Assembly: GCA_949130485.1 (NCBI GenBank)
Contig: OX422190.1
Location: 5,680,861 to 5,744,860 of the forward strand
Source: Agelas oroides
Lineage: Eukaryota > Porifera > Demospongiae > Agelasida > Agelasidae
DNA length: 64,000 nt
Direction of reading: 5' to 3'
Position numbers and translations under genes: made by a program. Of the stretch, positions 34,801 to 48,600 are shown in pieces. Numbering within the stretch: the first letter of the stretch is position 1; each line of letters begins with the position of its first letter. The notes below the pieces were generated by a model, which worked only from the letters and a program-made list of their open reading frames with translations, had not been told where the DNA came from and searched no databases.

Positions 34801-34840
34801 GTAGCCTCGTTCCCAGGCTCCCAGATTTGATTCCTAAGGC
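34801..34840. mobile_element. Single TAGCCTCG-family end
   Basis: 'tagcctcgttcccaggctcc' without a partner close by. An outward-facing partner-like end lies at 26690-26711 on the other side of the 8-kb transposon, so an older MITE copy could have been disrupted. This is uncertain. Confidence 0.4.
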
Positions 34841-34859
34841 AAAGGTGAAACTTCAGTAG

Positions 34860-34922
34860 TGTCGCGCGTAGTCTGGGCAGGCCTAGCGAAGACAGCGAGG
34901 TGGAGACGTAGCAGAAAAAGCC
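34860..34922 (+). promoter_or_regulatory. Presumed 5' UTR/promoter region of the Ig-like receptor gene
   Basis: The GC-rich stretch with 'gtcgcgcgtagtctgggcag' and a 'agcagaaaaagcc' leader immediately precedes the ATG. No TATA box was recognised. Only 162 bp separate the ATG from the end of the 8-kb transposon. Confidence 0.3.
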
Positions 34923-37900
34923 ATGGCTGTTCCTGCTAGGACTAAGGTAAGTTGGTTTCTCATACTATGCATCTAGAATTTATTTACACATGAATCAGCA
35001 CCATCGCGCATCTACGTAGTCTCGCGGAGCCAGACTCTCACTCCGCGAGACTAGCATCTAGCTACGTGCAGCGCGTACATATGGTTCAAATCCTTTATAC
35101 ATGGAGCTCATAAGGAGACTCCTTGATCGTGGTGGGTGCGTTAGCAAGCTCTCAGTCTTAGTATAAAAGTTGAAAAGGAATGTCTCATTTAGCTTTACTT
35201 AGTAAATTTTGCAAAAGAATTAACTCTGTCACCAGTTTCCTACATAAGAATGTTTTTTAGCCTTTGTACTTTTGAGCAGCTAAATTTGGATTGCTTTTGT
35301 GTAAGGCATACCCTACCAACCTCACACTAAGGCACTTGGCTGCAAAATTATGCACTAACATTCGTCACTCAATGCAATATGTCCCTGTGAACTTTGCAGG
35401 GACATGTTGCATCATTCACATTCCTGTTGCATTCATCAGTGTGTGAAATTAAAGAGCAAATAATAGGTCGCCAATGGTGGCCCCTAACCTCTAACTTCAG
35501 TAGCCAATGTAAATTTTTGATCGCTACAGCCCAAACATTTTTTTTTTTTGGTTAAACAAACTCAATGACACAAAATTTATACAAATGCTTATGCATCTTT
35601 GTGCTGCCTTGACTGTTCAGGTTTTTTTAGATCACCCTTTGACAAATTGGTTCCTATGCTCATTCATATCGAAGCGATGCCACCACTCACGGAGCATCAC
35701 GCCCATGTTTAAGCCACATGCGTCCCTCTTGCGTCCCTCCACCCAGTCGCTGTTAAATCGTCTTCTTTTGGAGGGCGGTGCTGCCAGATCCTCGCTGTTC
35801 GACGCATCACGGTCATCACTGTCTAACGGAGTGACAGCAGAGGAGGTCACGGCAGGGCACCTCACGAATCCAAATTGTTCCAGACTCATTGTTCTCTCTG
35901 CTGAGTCATCTCCACGTGTCACAATCAATGTGCGCACACCGCCCCTCCAGCCGGCTGGTAACGCTGGTGATGGCCAAGAATGGCGCCAGGAAGAGTGAAT
36001 TTAGTTGCTAGGGATGGTTTTATGTTGCCATTGGTGACGTGGCAACCATTAATTTCACACACTCCACTATCTTTTTATTGCTCCCATATTCTGGTGCATT
36101 AACCGATTGCATGTGAGATTAAATGGAATGCAATTAACCTCAAACGCAGAAATAAATTCACTTCACATGAGACAGACAAAGGGGCTTTCCAGGGTTATTC
36201 TGAACCTAGGTATGTTATATTAACTGGTTTACAGAGGACGCTTACCTGCCGCATGTTGTGTGTACCATCTTTGACTGTGCTCATTGATTAACAAGGCATA
36301 GCTCGAGATCTGTCTTGACATTTATGAAATCCAAGAGACGCTGTACCTCCGTAGTTAGCGCTGTGCCTCTACTTATTGGCATTGAGAAGAAAAAGTGGCT
36401 AATAAGTTGTTTTCTCGATTGAGGAGATCGACAACCACCCGGGCTTATACTAGTAGGGGAAGCCCCGAGCTTGTCACACACCGGATGCAAAGCTTATATG
36501 TATTTGCCTTGGGCCGTGATAACGCTTAGCCGTATCCGTGACACCAATTGGCGTCTATCGTGTTTCGTGACATATGTGCGTATGATGCCAATTGATGCCT
36601 ATAATCAGTTAACAGTTGTGTCTACCTCTAGTTAACAATGAAACAGTTGTAAATTCTGCACATTGCACTCTGAGGGAGAGGCTTAGCGGCTCTAACCTGT
36701 TAGTGAATGTGCCCAGAAATGATATCAGTGAGCTGGGCTTAGTGGAGTAGCAGTCAATTGTATATGGCTTCATGAATGAAAGGCCCTTGATTTGTTTGTT
36801 CTTGTACATGTACTTTTGTAAGTCGGGAAAGATCACTGATAGTCATGATTGCTGGTTATACAAGTTAGTTGCTTTGCAATCAGTTTTTCTCAGTCTGCAT
36901 GTTTATGTACAAGTGTCACTTAATGTTCATAACTCTCAACACTGTTGATACAACTTGTACTTGTATCTTAGTAATCTTACATGGGCTAGGGTTCGTGGTG
37001 CTTTTTAGTCCAAGATATATGGCAACTATGGAGCTCTGCCACGGGTGTCACTAATCACTGGACCTAAGTGGACTGAACTTGACTGGACTGGACTCCAAAA
37101 ATAAGTAAATGTTGTAAACCACTGGAAACAAATTTTGAGCGTATGTATAACTATAAGACCAGCAGCTGACAACAACAGATCTCACCAACAGCATTGGGCT
37201 TGTTAGATGCCGTGTAAAATCCTCACCCCAGACTTGTATCCTGTAACTGGTTGTGAGAAAACGCTTTCTCTAGCAAGTGGCTCATTAGGGTGACCCGTGT
37301 GGACTCCAAAAATAAGTAAATGTTGACCAAGTGAGTAGAGTACAATGCAAGCCCCTTGGCTTGCACACAATGTATATAACCAACCTTGTAAGCAATACCT
37401 CAGTAGAAGAACACAGACAGAAGTAACCTCGTTCCCAGGCTCTCCACACATGTGTACTGCAAGTGACAGAAAGCTGGGCGGGGTTTGGGAGCGAGGCTAG
37501 GACAGCTGCTGGTTTAGTCTAATGTAGCCGGACCGGTAGGGCTACTGTTGGTTACACGTAACAAGTAACATTCCAATCATCAGACTCCCGTTGATATAGC
37601 AGGCCAGAGATTTAGAGACACTGGTGTTCCCTTGTGCTTGATTTTCGCATGTGCTTAATTTGGCTGCTGGTGGTTTATTTACTTTATTAACTTATTTCTG
37701 ACGTTTTTGTGAGTCTGGTCCAGTCCACTCAGTCCAGTAATTAGTGAACTGGCTCAGCCACGTGTCAGTAGCACCACTACAACCTCAGGTACAGGATTCA
37801 GGGTACCCTGTGGGACTTCTATCTCCTTAGAGATTCAAGGTAGTATCTGTTGTAAAAATCCACAGTGTTTACACAGCTTCTCTGCTGACCACCTTTCCCA

Positions 37901-39591
37901 CAGGATTGTACTGCCCACCTTATCAGCCCATCTAGAAGTTACACAAAGTAGTTTCTCATCTGGGCAAGTGGAAAATACTGAAATGCAAAACCAAAGTATG
38001 GAAATGGAATTACGAAGTAAGAAGAAAAGCCACCATGCATTTTCCCCAGTGATTCATGACTGTGCGCTTTGTAGCCAAAGGGTGATTATCTCCAAGCGAT
38101 ATAAGAGCCAGGTACTGGGACCTCCTACTTCAGTGAGCACTAACACATTCCTTTAGCGTGACACACTAAGTGTAGTCTTGTCTTTGTCTCGTTATGTCAG
38201 AGACTACGGTGACTATTTATGAGTACCTCAGGAGTAGTTCTGTAACTAGTTGAGCAACTGTAAAGATTCTCAGTGAGGAACTATGACAACAGTCACATCT
38301 GTGTCACTGTCCCCAGAACATCAGGAGCATTGCCAACATACTGTTAGTCTTGGGTTGGTTCTGAAAACTTCACCGTGGCATCATGATAGTGACACTCGCT
38401 GCAGTCTGAGATCACAGGATTTGACTCTCATAACACTGGGAGACAGTCACCCTTTGCCTAGAAGGCCTCAACACACAGTGGTGAGTCAGCACTAGGCACT
38501 AGACATCAATAGGCAGCTCTTCTTCTCACTTCCGTAATCCCATTTCCATAATTCCTTTTCTGTACTTCAGTTTTCGTACTTCGGTTCCCACAGTTTAGCG
38601 TTTTCCAGTTACCTGTTTCTCACCTTCAAAATCTGTGCAGGGCAGCCACTAAAACAACAAAGCTTTGGAAACAGCAACATGCAATTGTTTATACAACAAG
38701 GTATAAACAATTGCATCTCTTTTTTTTTTTTCCGTTGAATCTAGCCAGTGTTTCAGCTTTGGATGAGGTGTGTCTTTTCTCTGTCTTGTCTTTAGTAAGC
38801 GTGGTAGCCCCTTATCAGGCTATCGTTTCTATGTTGAAATACACGCTGAATTCTCAGGCTAAATCTGTATATAAACTTGTCAAAATCGCAGCTATTTCTG
38901 CTCTAATGCATCTGCCACCACAGTTGTTAGTGTGTTTGCCAACTTCAGTGAAGAGATACTTTGTACACAAATGATACAGTAGGTGAGGTGAGAAGTACTC
39001 TTGAGAGGTAGCGGTGACCAAAAATATATTGAAAATAGATATGACAGACTCTAAATTCATGTTTTCTAGCGGAATATACCCCCATATCCTGCTAGATGGT
39101 TTTACACTTATTGCAGAAACTCTTACAAAAACGATATTCCCTTGTTGTGCCTGGGTCTCTTCAGAATCCTGGCTGTACCATTAATTTCAACATTTAGGTT
39201 AACAGCCAATTACCGGACAAAATCTATCAGGTACAATTTATAGGACATCCAGTGGAATAATGTTTTGTTTTTAGGTGTATAATAAATCATGAAAAGTAAA
39301 CAGAATGAAGTCTAAAATGAAAGAAAAACAAGTTTATACAGAAGCAATCACATGTCTAGGCTGTCCTGGTCTGTCGTAGCACTTTGTTCCCAGGTTTCTT
39401 GTGCAAGACAAAAATAAGAGAATTCGATTGTAAACCCGATGGGCATACGAAGATGCATACATACATACATACGTACATACATACATACATACGTACATAC
39501 ATACATACATACATATATACATACATACATGTATATACATACATACATACATACATATACATGTATATACATACATACATACATATATACA

Positions 39592-39623
<32 letters not shown>

Positions 39624-42600
39624 CATACAGTACATACATACACAACCTCAGACTAAGACATTCCTGCATCCACACAATTATGTGCCTCACGGTGTTCGGT
39701 AACAGATACCAGACCTTTCACATGGGTACTTGTGGCTTGGAAGGTTTATTATTATAAGTTTTCTTCCTTTTTAACTTGTTGCAGATATTGTACCTTGTGG
39801 GAGTGGGTCTGCTCCTGACCTTTGACCTTCTAGCCTGTGTTGACTCCCAAGGTATGCTATACCATAACTCTTCCATATTTTAATGCCAAAGTGTAATAGT
39901 ACTTACCGTAAGCTCTCAAAAACACACCCCCTTTGAGCAAACACCCTCTCCCCCTTTAACCAATTATACACGAGATTAAATGGAATGCGTGATGTCAGTT
40001 TTTACAAAGCTTTTTCCAAGGATTAAAGTGTCAGGGAAGTCAAAGGAAGCTCTACAGAGTGAAATAAGGGACGGACAGCGTTTTTTTTTGAACCTAGGTA
40101 TGTTTTCTGAAGTTATATGTAACTGGTTTACGGAGGACGCTTACCTGCCGCATGTTGTGTGTACTGTCTTTGGGTTTGTTCGTTAACTAACAAGGCACAG
40201 CTCGAGATCTGTATGAAGCCCAAGAGTCGCTGTACCTGTGTAGTTAGTGCTGTGCCTCTGCTTATTGGTGTTGAGAAGAAAACGTGGCTAATGAGTTGTT
40301 TTCTCGATCGAGGAGATCGACAACCACCCGGGCTGTTATCGCTCACTATGCTCCACCCCTTGAGTGCTTCTGGACCAGCCCACATGTAATAGTGAGGAAG
40401 CCCCAAGCGTATTACAGACCGGATACAAAGCTTTTAGCTATTCGCCTTGGGCCGTGATAGTGCTTAGCAGTATCCATGACTCCAATTGGCATCTATTTTG
40501 TGACATATGTACGTATGACACCAATTGGTATCTACTGCGTATAATAGGTATTTTTCCCTTGTGTAAACACCCCATAGCGAGTGTCTTCTAGGTTTGGGCA
40601 TGCTTTTAGTGAGCTTTTGGTTTAGTTCCGTTGTCGAGTGTGTCGTAAACATGTACAGATCAAGTACCACCAAGGTTTCATTGCTCGCAATACATGCTTA
40701 CCGTACCTGGGGTCATCCACTGTCACCACTAGCAATGCAAGTTGCTTTGATGCCTATTAACTTAGTGTCAACACAATCGCTGCTGATTTCCCACAGTACA
40801 TGTTCAGCAAAGCTGGTGGCCGTTCTTCCTGAAAGCTGTGGCAGTCATCGTGATTGTTGACCTCACGCATAACATCACAAGGAACCGGGACATATGGACA
40901 AGACTAAATGAATATTCGAGCTAATGCCCTCTCCCCAATTTTGCCTCAAAGTAGTGTTCAAAAAAGGAGGGCATATTTTTGGGAGTTTATGCTAATTCTA
41001 GCTTCTGCTGACTTCTGTTAGTACACAGCTACTCTTACTTGCCTGTTCTTTACTTGGCAATAAAGTTGCCTTGAACATAGTGAAACACTGATTGAAAATG
41101 AAATCCCTTTTTGTGATGCTGGACAAGACAGCCCATGCTAGCTTGAAAATGTCGGAGCACCACTAGTAGTTAATTGTTATTTGCTTTGTGGGAGATACAG
41201 ATACTCTCTCCTGCAGCCACACACTTTACTCTCCACCAACAAGGAATGTCATCTATGTAATAACATGCACTAGATGTAAAGTCCAATATGCAGGAATGAC
41301 CACACAACCCTTACACAATAGATTCAGAAACCATTTGAGAGAAATGTTCACCAAAAGACCAGCTAACTGGGTACAAACTCGCCTGTATAGACATGTCCAA
41401 CAGAACCACCACATCCCCTCTGACATCCAAGTCCAGCCAGTTGAAAGCACAGAAGATCAAAGAAGTCTGAAGAAGAGAGAAAGTGCTTGGATCAAGGCCT
41501 TAAGAACAATAGAACCCTACGGACTAAATATCATCCCATAGCCTCCCTACACCTACTGCCATTGCTCCCGTTTTGTTGTCCTTCCAGGGTTCGTTCCCTG
41601 GAGTATACCTCCCTTTTTATTTTTTGTTTGTATTGGAAGTCCCTTTAGGCCTTTCACATGCTGTATCCCTTAGGCCTTACACAGTTTACGATAGCATGCT
41701 GTTGCCATGGCAAACACGCTATCACTAGATACACGCCGTTGCTAGTTATCATACACGCTGTTACTAAGCAAACCTATATTTAAGCGCTGTTTCATTTCAT
41801 TGTACTTACCCTTGAAAAAGCTCTCCATAGATGAGCGAAACGTCGGGCCTCTAATCAGAGCCCCCCCAGACGCAGGATGACAGCATCAGCAGCATACAAG
41901 AAACACCGAACAGCCAGTTTAGGCTGGCACTCTCGGTAACCCCGTGCATGCCCCGTATAAGTAGTATAGAATCTGTTAACCATAGCCCTTCCCCCCTACT
42001 GTTTAGCCCCACACCCACCGCAAGCCCAGTCCATGCCCCTACCCCAGATTCCACCCAGGACCAACCACCTCCCCCTCCACTTAGCCCCACTAACAGTCTA
42101 ACCTCTTCCCATAGCACTAGTCCCCAGCATGAAGAATCCCTATCTGGATCCATCGAACTATTCAGCCCCACCCCCAGCATAACCCAGAACAAGTGGCCAT
42201 CACCCCCACCTCTCCCTCAACGATCCCCACGCATTAGGAGAAGACACAATTTACACAACTATGCGAGCCTTGCCTCAACAAATGGGAGCTACGATGTGCG
42301 TAGCAGTGTTGGCGCTCCCCCACCCGATACCCCAACTTCTGACAATTCAGGTACAGTGCAAGAGCCTGTCAGCCTGACAAATGGGGAACCCGCAGCATCC
42401 ACCAATGGATCCACCGACACGCACACTAGTCCCCACACGCAAGACTCAGTAAGCCCCACCCCAAATTTGGAAAGCCTCAGACAAGCATTGTCCGCCCTTA
42501 GGCTCAAACAGGAACGAGTTAGACATCACACCAAGTTTCTAAGCATACAGGCCAACCAACACTCTTTTCCGAAAGGATTTAGGATAAAATTGCCAGTCCA

Positions 42601-45600
42601 AGTGCCAGACTTTGAAAACTCAAACCTACGGAAAGAAATCTTATCCCTCCAAACCGAAATCGGTAATAGGTTACGAGACTTGGTACTCGAGCATTATAAG
42701 AGCCTAGCCAATACAATTGAATCTAAGATAGAATCGACCAAAAAGAGCATGTTTAATAAGGCAGAAGCCTCAAGTCTTTCAATCAAAGACAAACAAAGGC
42801 TCACAAAGATCATTGAAAACAAAATAACTCCCATTGAAAACCGTGCTAACAAATTAAGAAATCAACTCAGGGAGAAAAGAGAGAAGAAAGCCTCAAGAAA
42901 TAATGTTCGGATACCAAACCCTCAATCCCCACGACACCCAAACGGCAAGTGTGGGAACAAGCCGGCTTTCCCACGAAAACAAGCCGCACACCACAGGATG
43001 AGACCATATCCTCCACCACAATACCACCACATCCCAACCCAACGACACGCACACACGTGCCACAAGAAAAGACCACACACCCCACCACCACAGTACCACC
43101 ATATCCCAACCCAATCACACATGCACACACAACCCCCCCCCCCCACCCCTCATGTCACTCAAACTACCCCCACCCCCCCTCATGGCACTCATTCTTCCAC
43201 CTCTACCTCCATTCCCACTAACCAAGCCCCCACCATTAATGTCTCTCAAGCTTCCCCCACTACAGGCACACCAACTAGCCCCCAAGCCAGCCCCCCTGAG
43301 CTACGCTCAAGTGACGAAGCTGAATATCCTTTGAAAAGTAACAGTAAAGAATGCCGTAGATTTAGAAGGTATAATCATAACAATCAACATAAACAAAAAC
43401 CAAATAGAGTACAAAACAATGACCACTGTGTAAATTTGTCCTCCTGTACCCTCACCAAAGAGGAGACTTCGATACTCAGCAAAGGTTTAGGTTTTGTCCC
43501 AACCCCACCCACACCACACCCATCTGCCATTCAGAAAGATATAAACAAATTTGCCCGTACCCTTAGGCTTAAATATGAGTTTCAGCAAAATAGGCCAAAG
43601 AAAAGGAAATTTAAACCCCAAAGCAATTACATACCCCCCCCCATCAACGAATAATTGCCTAGAAGACTATATATATGCCCTCAAGATAGAAGCTACCAAG
43701 TTGAAACCACATAGGACTAGAAACAATCTAAGCCAACGCCAACGAATAGCCCTCAGAAAACTTAGAAAAAGGAAAGACATTATCATCAAAAAGGCAGACA
43801 AAGGATCCACTGTTGTAATACAAGACAGACAGGAATACATTGAAACTGGTTTAGAGCATCTTTCAGATAGAGATACGTACAATGAGCTTCAGGAAGACCA
43901 GACTAAACAAGTAGCCGAAGAAGTAACCCAAGCTGTTAGATCCATGTACCAAGAAGGACACATAGATAAACCCACTGCTGAGTACCTCCTACCTCCACGA
44001 ATGGTGAGGACACAGGAAATGTACTTCCTAAAAAAGATACATAAAAACCCACCCTCAGCTAGGCCCATAGTCTCAGGTTGTGATGGTCCAACTGAAAAGA
44101 TTTCAGCTTACTTGGACCACTGGCTTCAGCCCCTAGCGAAATCACTCCCCTCCTACATAAAAGACACAAATGAATTTGTTAAATACATAGAATCCACTAA
44201 ATTACCCAAGGACTGCATTCTTTGTACCCTGGATGTTTCCTCATTGTACACCAACATCCCGACGGAAGATGGCATTCACGCTGCGCTTCAAGCCATTGAA
44301 AACTGGGATAACAAGGACCCTCTGTGCCCTCCAACCAGTTGGCTAAAAAAGCTTTTAGAACTCATTCTTTACAAAAATGTTTTCAGATTTAACGATAATT
44401 TTTACATTCAGAAACAAGGCACAGCCATGGGTACAAAGATGGCACCTGCCTATGCTAACATTTTCATGGGTGCACTGGAATCCAGAATCCTTTCTGAAAC
44501 AAACCCCTCCCCCATACATTGGAAGAGATACATAGATGATATATTTTTAGTGTGGACTGACACGAAAGAAAGCCTGGAACAGTTCATCAAAAGCATCAAC
44601 AACCTACACCCGCGCATTAATTTTACTGCCGAGTTTTCAACAGACGAAATCACGTTCTTAGACCTATGCTTATACAAAGGGGAGAGATTTACCAAGGAAG
44701 GGATCCTGGATATCAAAACCCATATCAAGCCCACCAATACCCAACAGTATGTACGTGCCTCATCTGCCCACCCCCCTGGAACAGGCCGGGGTATCATCAA
44801 AGGAGAACTACTTAGATACCTCCGAACGAACTCAAACGAAGCTACATTCCAAACGCACAGAGAGAAGCATGTCGAAAATATGAAAAACAGAGGATATAGG
44901 CGAGAGACCATAGACGAGAGCATTAGAGGGATTAAATTCCCTGACAGACTAAAAACGCTAGCAAGCAAACCACACACTGGAAATGAACGCCTAACTTTCA
45001 CTACTACATATTCACTGCATTTACCAACACACCGCCTCAGAAGATTGCTTGTTAAACACTGGCACCTCATCGAGAAATCCCCGCTACTTTCTAGACTTTT
45101 CCCAAATAGACCCACGGTAGCCTTTAGAACCCATAAGAGCATCAGAAAACAGCTTACCCGAGCAAGACTAGAGGACTCAAAGATCGTATATAAAATTGAC
45201 CGAGACCTCACTCTCCTTTGTGAACCCCTGCCTGCCCTGAATGCACCCCCACTAATCAAAAGATGCAGTAATAACTGCTTGACATGCAGAGCCCTCGATA
45301 CCAAACCTTATATTAAGAGCACCTCCAAAGGTACATACCACAACCTCAAGATTACAAACACCATCAGCTGTAAAACAAGGAATGTCATCTATGTAATAAC
45401 ATGCACTAGATGTAAAGTCCAATATGCAGGAATGACCACACAACCCTTACACAATAGATTCAGAAACCATTTGAGAGAAATGTTCACCAAAAGACCAGCT
45501 AACTGGGTACAAACTCGCCTGTATAGACATGTCCAACAGAACCACCACATCCCCTCTGACATCCAAGTCCAGCCAGTTGAAAGCACAGAAGATCAAAGAA

Positions 45601-48600
45601 GTCTGAAGAAGAGAGAAAGTGCTTGGATCAAGGCCTTAAGAACAATAGAACCCTACGGACTAAATATCATCCCATAGCCTCCCTACACCTACTGCCATTG
45701 CTCCCGTTTTGTTGTCCTTCCAGGGTTCGTTCCCTGGAGTATACCTCCCTTTTTATTTTTTGTTTGTATTGGAAGTCCCTTTAGGCCTTTCACATGCTGT
45801 ATCCCTTAGGCCTTACACAGTTTACGATAGCATGCTGTTGCCATGGCAAACACGCTATCACTAGATACACGCCGTTGCTAGTTATCATACACGCTGTTAC
45901 TAAGCAAACCTATATTTAAGCGCTGTTTCATTTCATTGTACTTACCCTTGAAAAAGCTCTCCATAGATGAGCGAAACGTCGGGCCTCTAAGCAGAGAATA
46001 AAGTTTTGCCAATCCCCTCCTACTGTCCTCATCAATAAGCCTATACCGCAGCGCCGCAGTATGACGTCATTTTTGAAACTACTGCACTATACAACCCGTC
46101 TGAGATACGCACTTCGATCCAGAGAGATCTATACCGAGGAACCAATTACGTCCCCGGAGATACTATCAGAGCCCCCCCAGACGCAGGATGACAGCATCAG
46201 CAGCATACAAGAAACACCGAACAGCCAGTTTAGGCTGGCACTCTCGGTAACCCCGTGCATGCCCCGTATAAGTAGTATAGAATCTGTTAACCATAGCCCT
46301 TCCCCCCTACTGTTTAGCCCCACACCCACCGCAAGCCCAGTCCATGCCCCTACCCCAGATTCCACCCAGGACCAACCACCTCCCCCTCCACTTAGCCCCA
46401 CTAACAGTCTAACCTCTTCCCATAGCACTAGTCCCCAGCATGAAGAATCCCTATCTGGATCCATCGAACTATTCAGCCCCACCCCCAGCATAACCCAGAA
46501 CAAGTGGCCATCACCCCCACCTCTCCCTCAACGATCCCCACGCATTAGGAGAAGACACAATTTACACAACTATGCGAGCCTTGCCTCAACAAATGGGAGC
46601 TACGATGTGCGTAGCAGTGTTGGCGCTCCCCCACCCGATATCCCAACCCCACACACTTTGTAATGCATGCATGTACAGCACTAATAAGCCAGACAGCTAG
46701 AAACACTGTACAGTTCATAGTTTCCGTACCAACCCCTTCAAAATGTGAATGGTAAAAACGTAGTTTAAGAGTACATGGTTTATCAGAACTTGTTTACTAC
46801 CCATGGGAGCCAGTCAAAGTGCACCTTGCCACTTCAGACTGCTCCTATACACATGCAGAGGTTGAAATTACATGTGGTGATCGGTCAAATTCCGCGTGTT
46901 TTACTTACCATTACAGACCATAAATGTGGCAGTCCCGGGTAGAAATTGAACATTATTCCGTTGCGTAATTCGACCGCGTTACCGCATTCGAAGTGCTGCA
47001 GCGCAAAACTTCCATTAAGGGCGGGGCTCATACATGTGGCAGCGAAGATGCATGAATACCTGATAAGTCTATGTAGCGCGTATGAGCCCCGCCCTTAATG
47101 GAGTTTTGCGCTACAGCGCTTTGAACGCAGTAATGCGATCGAAATACACTACGGAATAATGTTCGATTCTACCCAGGACTGCCACAAATATAAGTGGTCG
47201 GTAGGCATGACTGACTGTTCCTAATCTCGCAAGCCCCACCCAACTTAGCCTCGTTCCCAGGCCTTCCCCGGCTCCAGTTTTTGATCGCTTGCAGTATGCA
47301 AAAACGGAGGGAGAAGGCCTGGTGAATCTTACCACGTGATCTGCGGCACACATGACGTCACAGGTTCTAGACACGAAGACATATTCACATTTATATCTCC
47401 AGCTACAGAGAAGCTAGAGAAACAAGACAAGTTTTAGCCGAAAGACAAGTCTTACCTCTAGAACATACCAGAGTCTGAAGCAGAACCGCTGAAGGACGGT
47501 TCCGCTACAAGCGTTGCAAATCCAAAAGCGGCTGCTTTTTCGCTACGTTAGCTAAATTTTGTCACTGCAGATATTTCACGCATGTCATTCGGCAACCCTT
47601 CGGAGCTATTCCTTCTAGCTCAGATATGTTTTTTACGCTTGATGTTGTTCTCCGTCAGCGCTTGTCTCGTCTTCGTAGCTAGTACAGAACGCAAGATCGG
47701 TCTTCTCCCAGCATGGCTATACATATAAGAGCGTGACAACTGTGACGCCTGTGCCGCGGATCACGTGGTAAGATTCACCAGGCCTTCTCCCTCCGTTTTT
47801 GCATACTGCAAGCGATCAAAAACTGGAGCTGGGGAAGGCCTGGGAACGAGGCTAACCCAACTGGCACGGATCGCTTCCAGTAAAGACAAGACGAGGCGGA
47901 CAGTACCAAGAAACTACACCTCAAATACGATACCTTTCGTAAGTGACAGTGCGAGCTCGGTCGCGCACTCAGTATGTCGTTTCATGCCTCGTTTTCATGA
48001 ATGCTGCTCAGCGTGGCATGCAAAGTCGAGTAGCTACTGGCTTTTCCACCGGCTTTGAGTAGCTACAGGCGTCTCTTCTGTACAGGCACTACCTTGTATG
48101 CGTTTGTTATCTCAATCTTGGCCAGCATGGAGCCCACATCTGATTGCCGAATTCCTTGCACTACGTCATCCACCTTTGTGTATGACATTGAGGAGAGCTC
48201 TGTTGAGATACCATCATTGACACTCATTCCTGGGATGTATGATGAGTCTACAATTAGCTGAAACTTTCCTCGCTGGTTTCAATAACGCCAAATCTGCTTA
48301 TGTGTACTGGGTACTGGATTTCATCTGGTGCAAAAGGTCCAAACATGCGCCCCTCCCTTAGCTCACTATCAATGAACTGTTGAACTATGACAGGATGGGC
48401 CTTCACTGATGGCATGTTTGCCTTGGCACACAGTCTTGGTCTGGACCAGTCATACCCAATTCTGAACTCATTCTCGAGTCCTGTTATTGGGGCGAGCGTG
48501 AGCGAGCCCCACACTAGTGTGTTCTATTGTAATTTTTCATGTATTTTCTGTCGTACGTCGTACGTCATTCCGTATCTTCTTGACGGTGTGATTTAATGCG

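Larger units (their letters stand above)
41228..46648 (+). mobile_element. Penelope-like element (PLE) in tandem pseudo-LTR arrangement with 11-bp target duplication
   Basis: The target duplication ccacacacttt lies at 41217-41227 and 46649-46659. Inside, a partial copy of the 3' end (about 41239-41854) is followed by the main copy (41855 to about 45990), then a 5'-end partial copy (about 45991-46648). The flanking partial copies appear identical to the matching parts of the main copy, so insertion is recent. This head-to-tail partial duplication is the known pseudo-LTR organisation of PLEs. It sits in the second intron of the receptor gene. A poly(A) signal-like AATAAA lies at 45998-46003. 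Confidence 0.9.

Noticed and set aside
26640..34830. TAGCCTCG-family ends on both sides of the 8-kb transposon (26711 and 34801) as its true boundaries
   Set aside because: The long matching inverted repeat at 26726 and 34760 is a better boundary. The outer ends are of a common MITE family, and their inner flanks do not pair.
39334..39702. Five overlapping ORFs rich in Tyr, His, Cys, Met and Val
   Set aside because: Translation artefacts of the ACAT microsatellite.
41188..41238. Start codon giving the GIY-YIG fragment its own N-terminus ([14 protein letters not shown])
   Set aside because: These codons are host flank and filler before the PLE copy junction. The fusion is accidental.
44450..45304. 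284-codon minus-strand ORF opposite the PLE reverse transcriptase
   Set aside because: Shadow of the RT frame, with no domain of its own.
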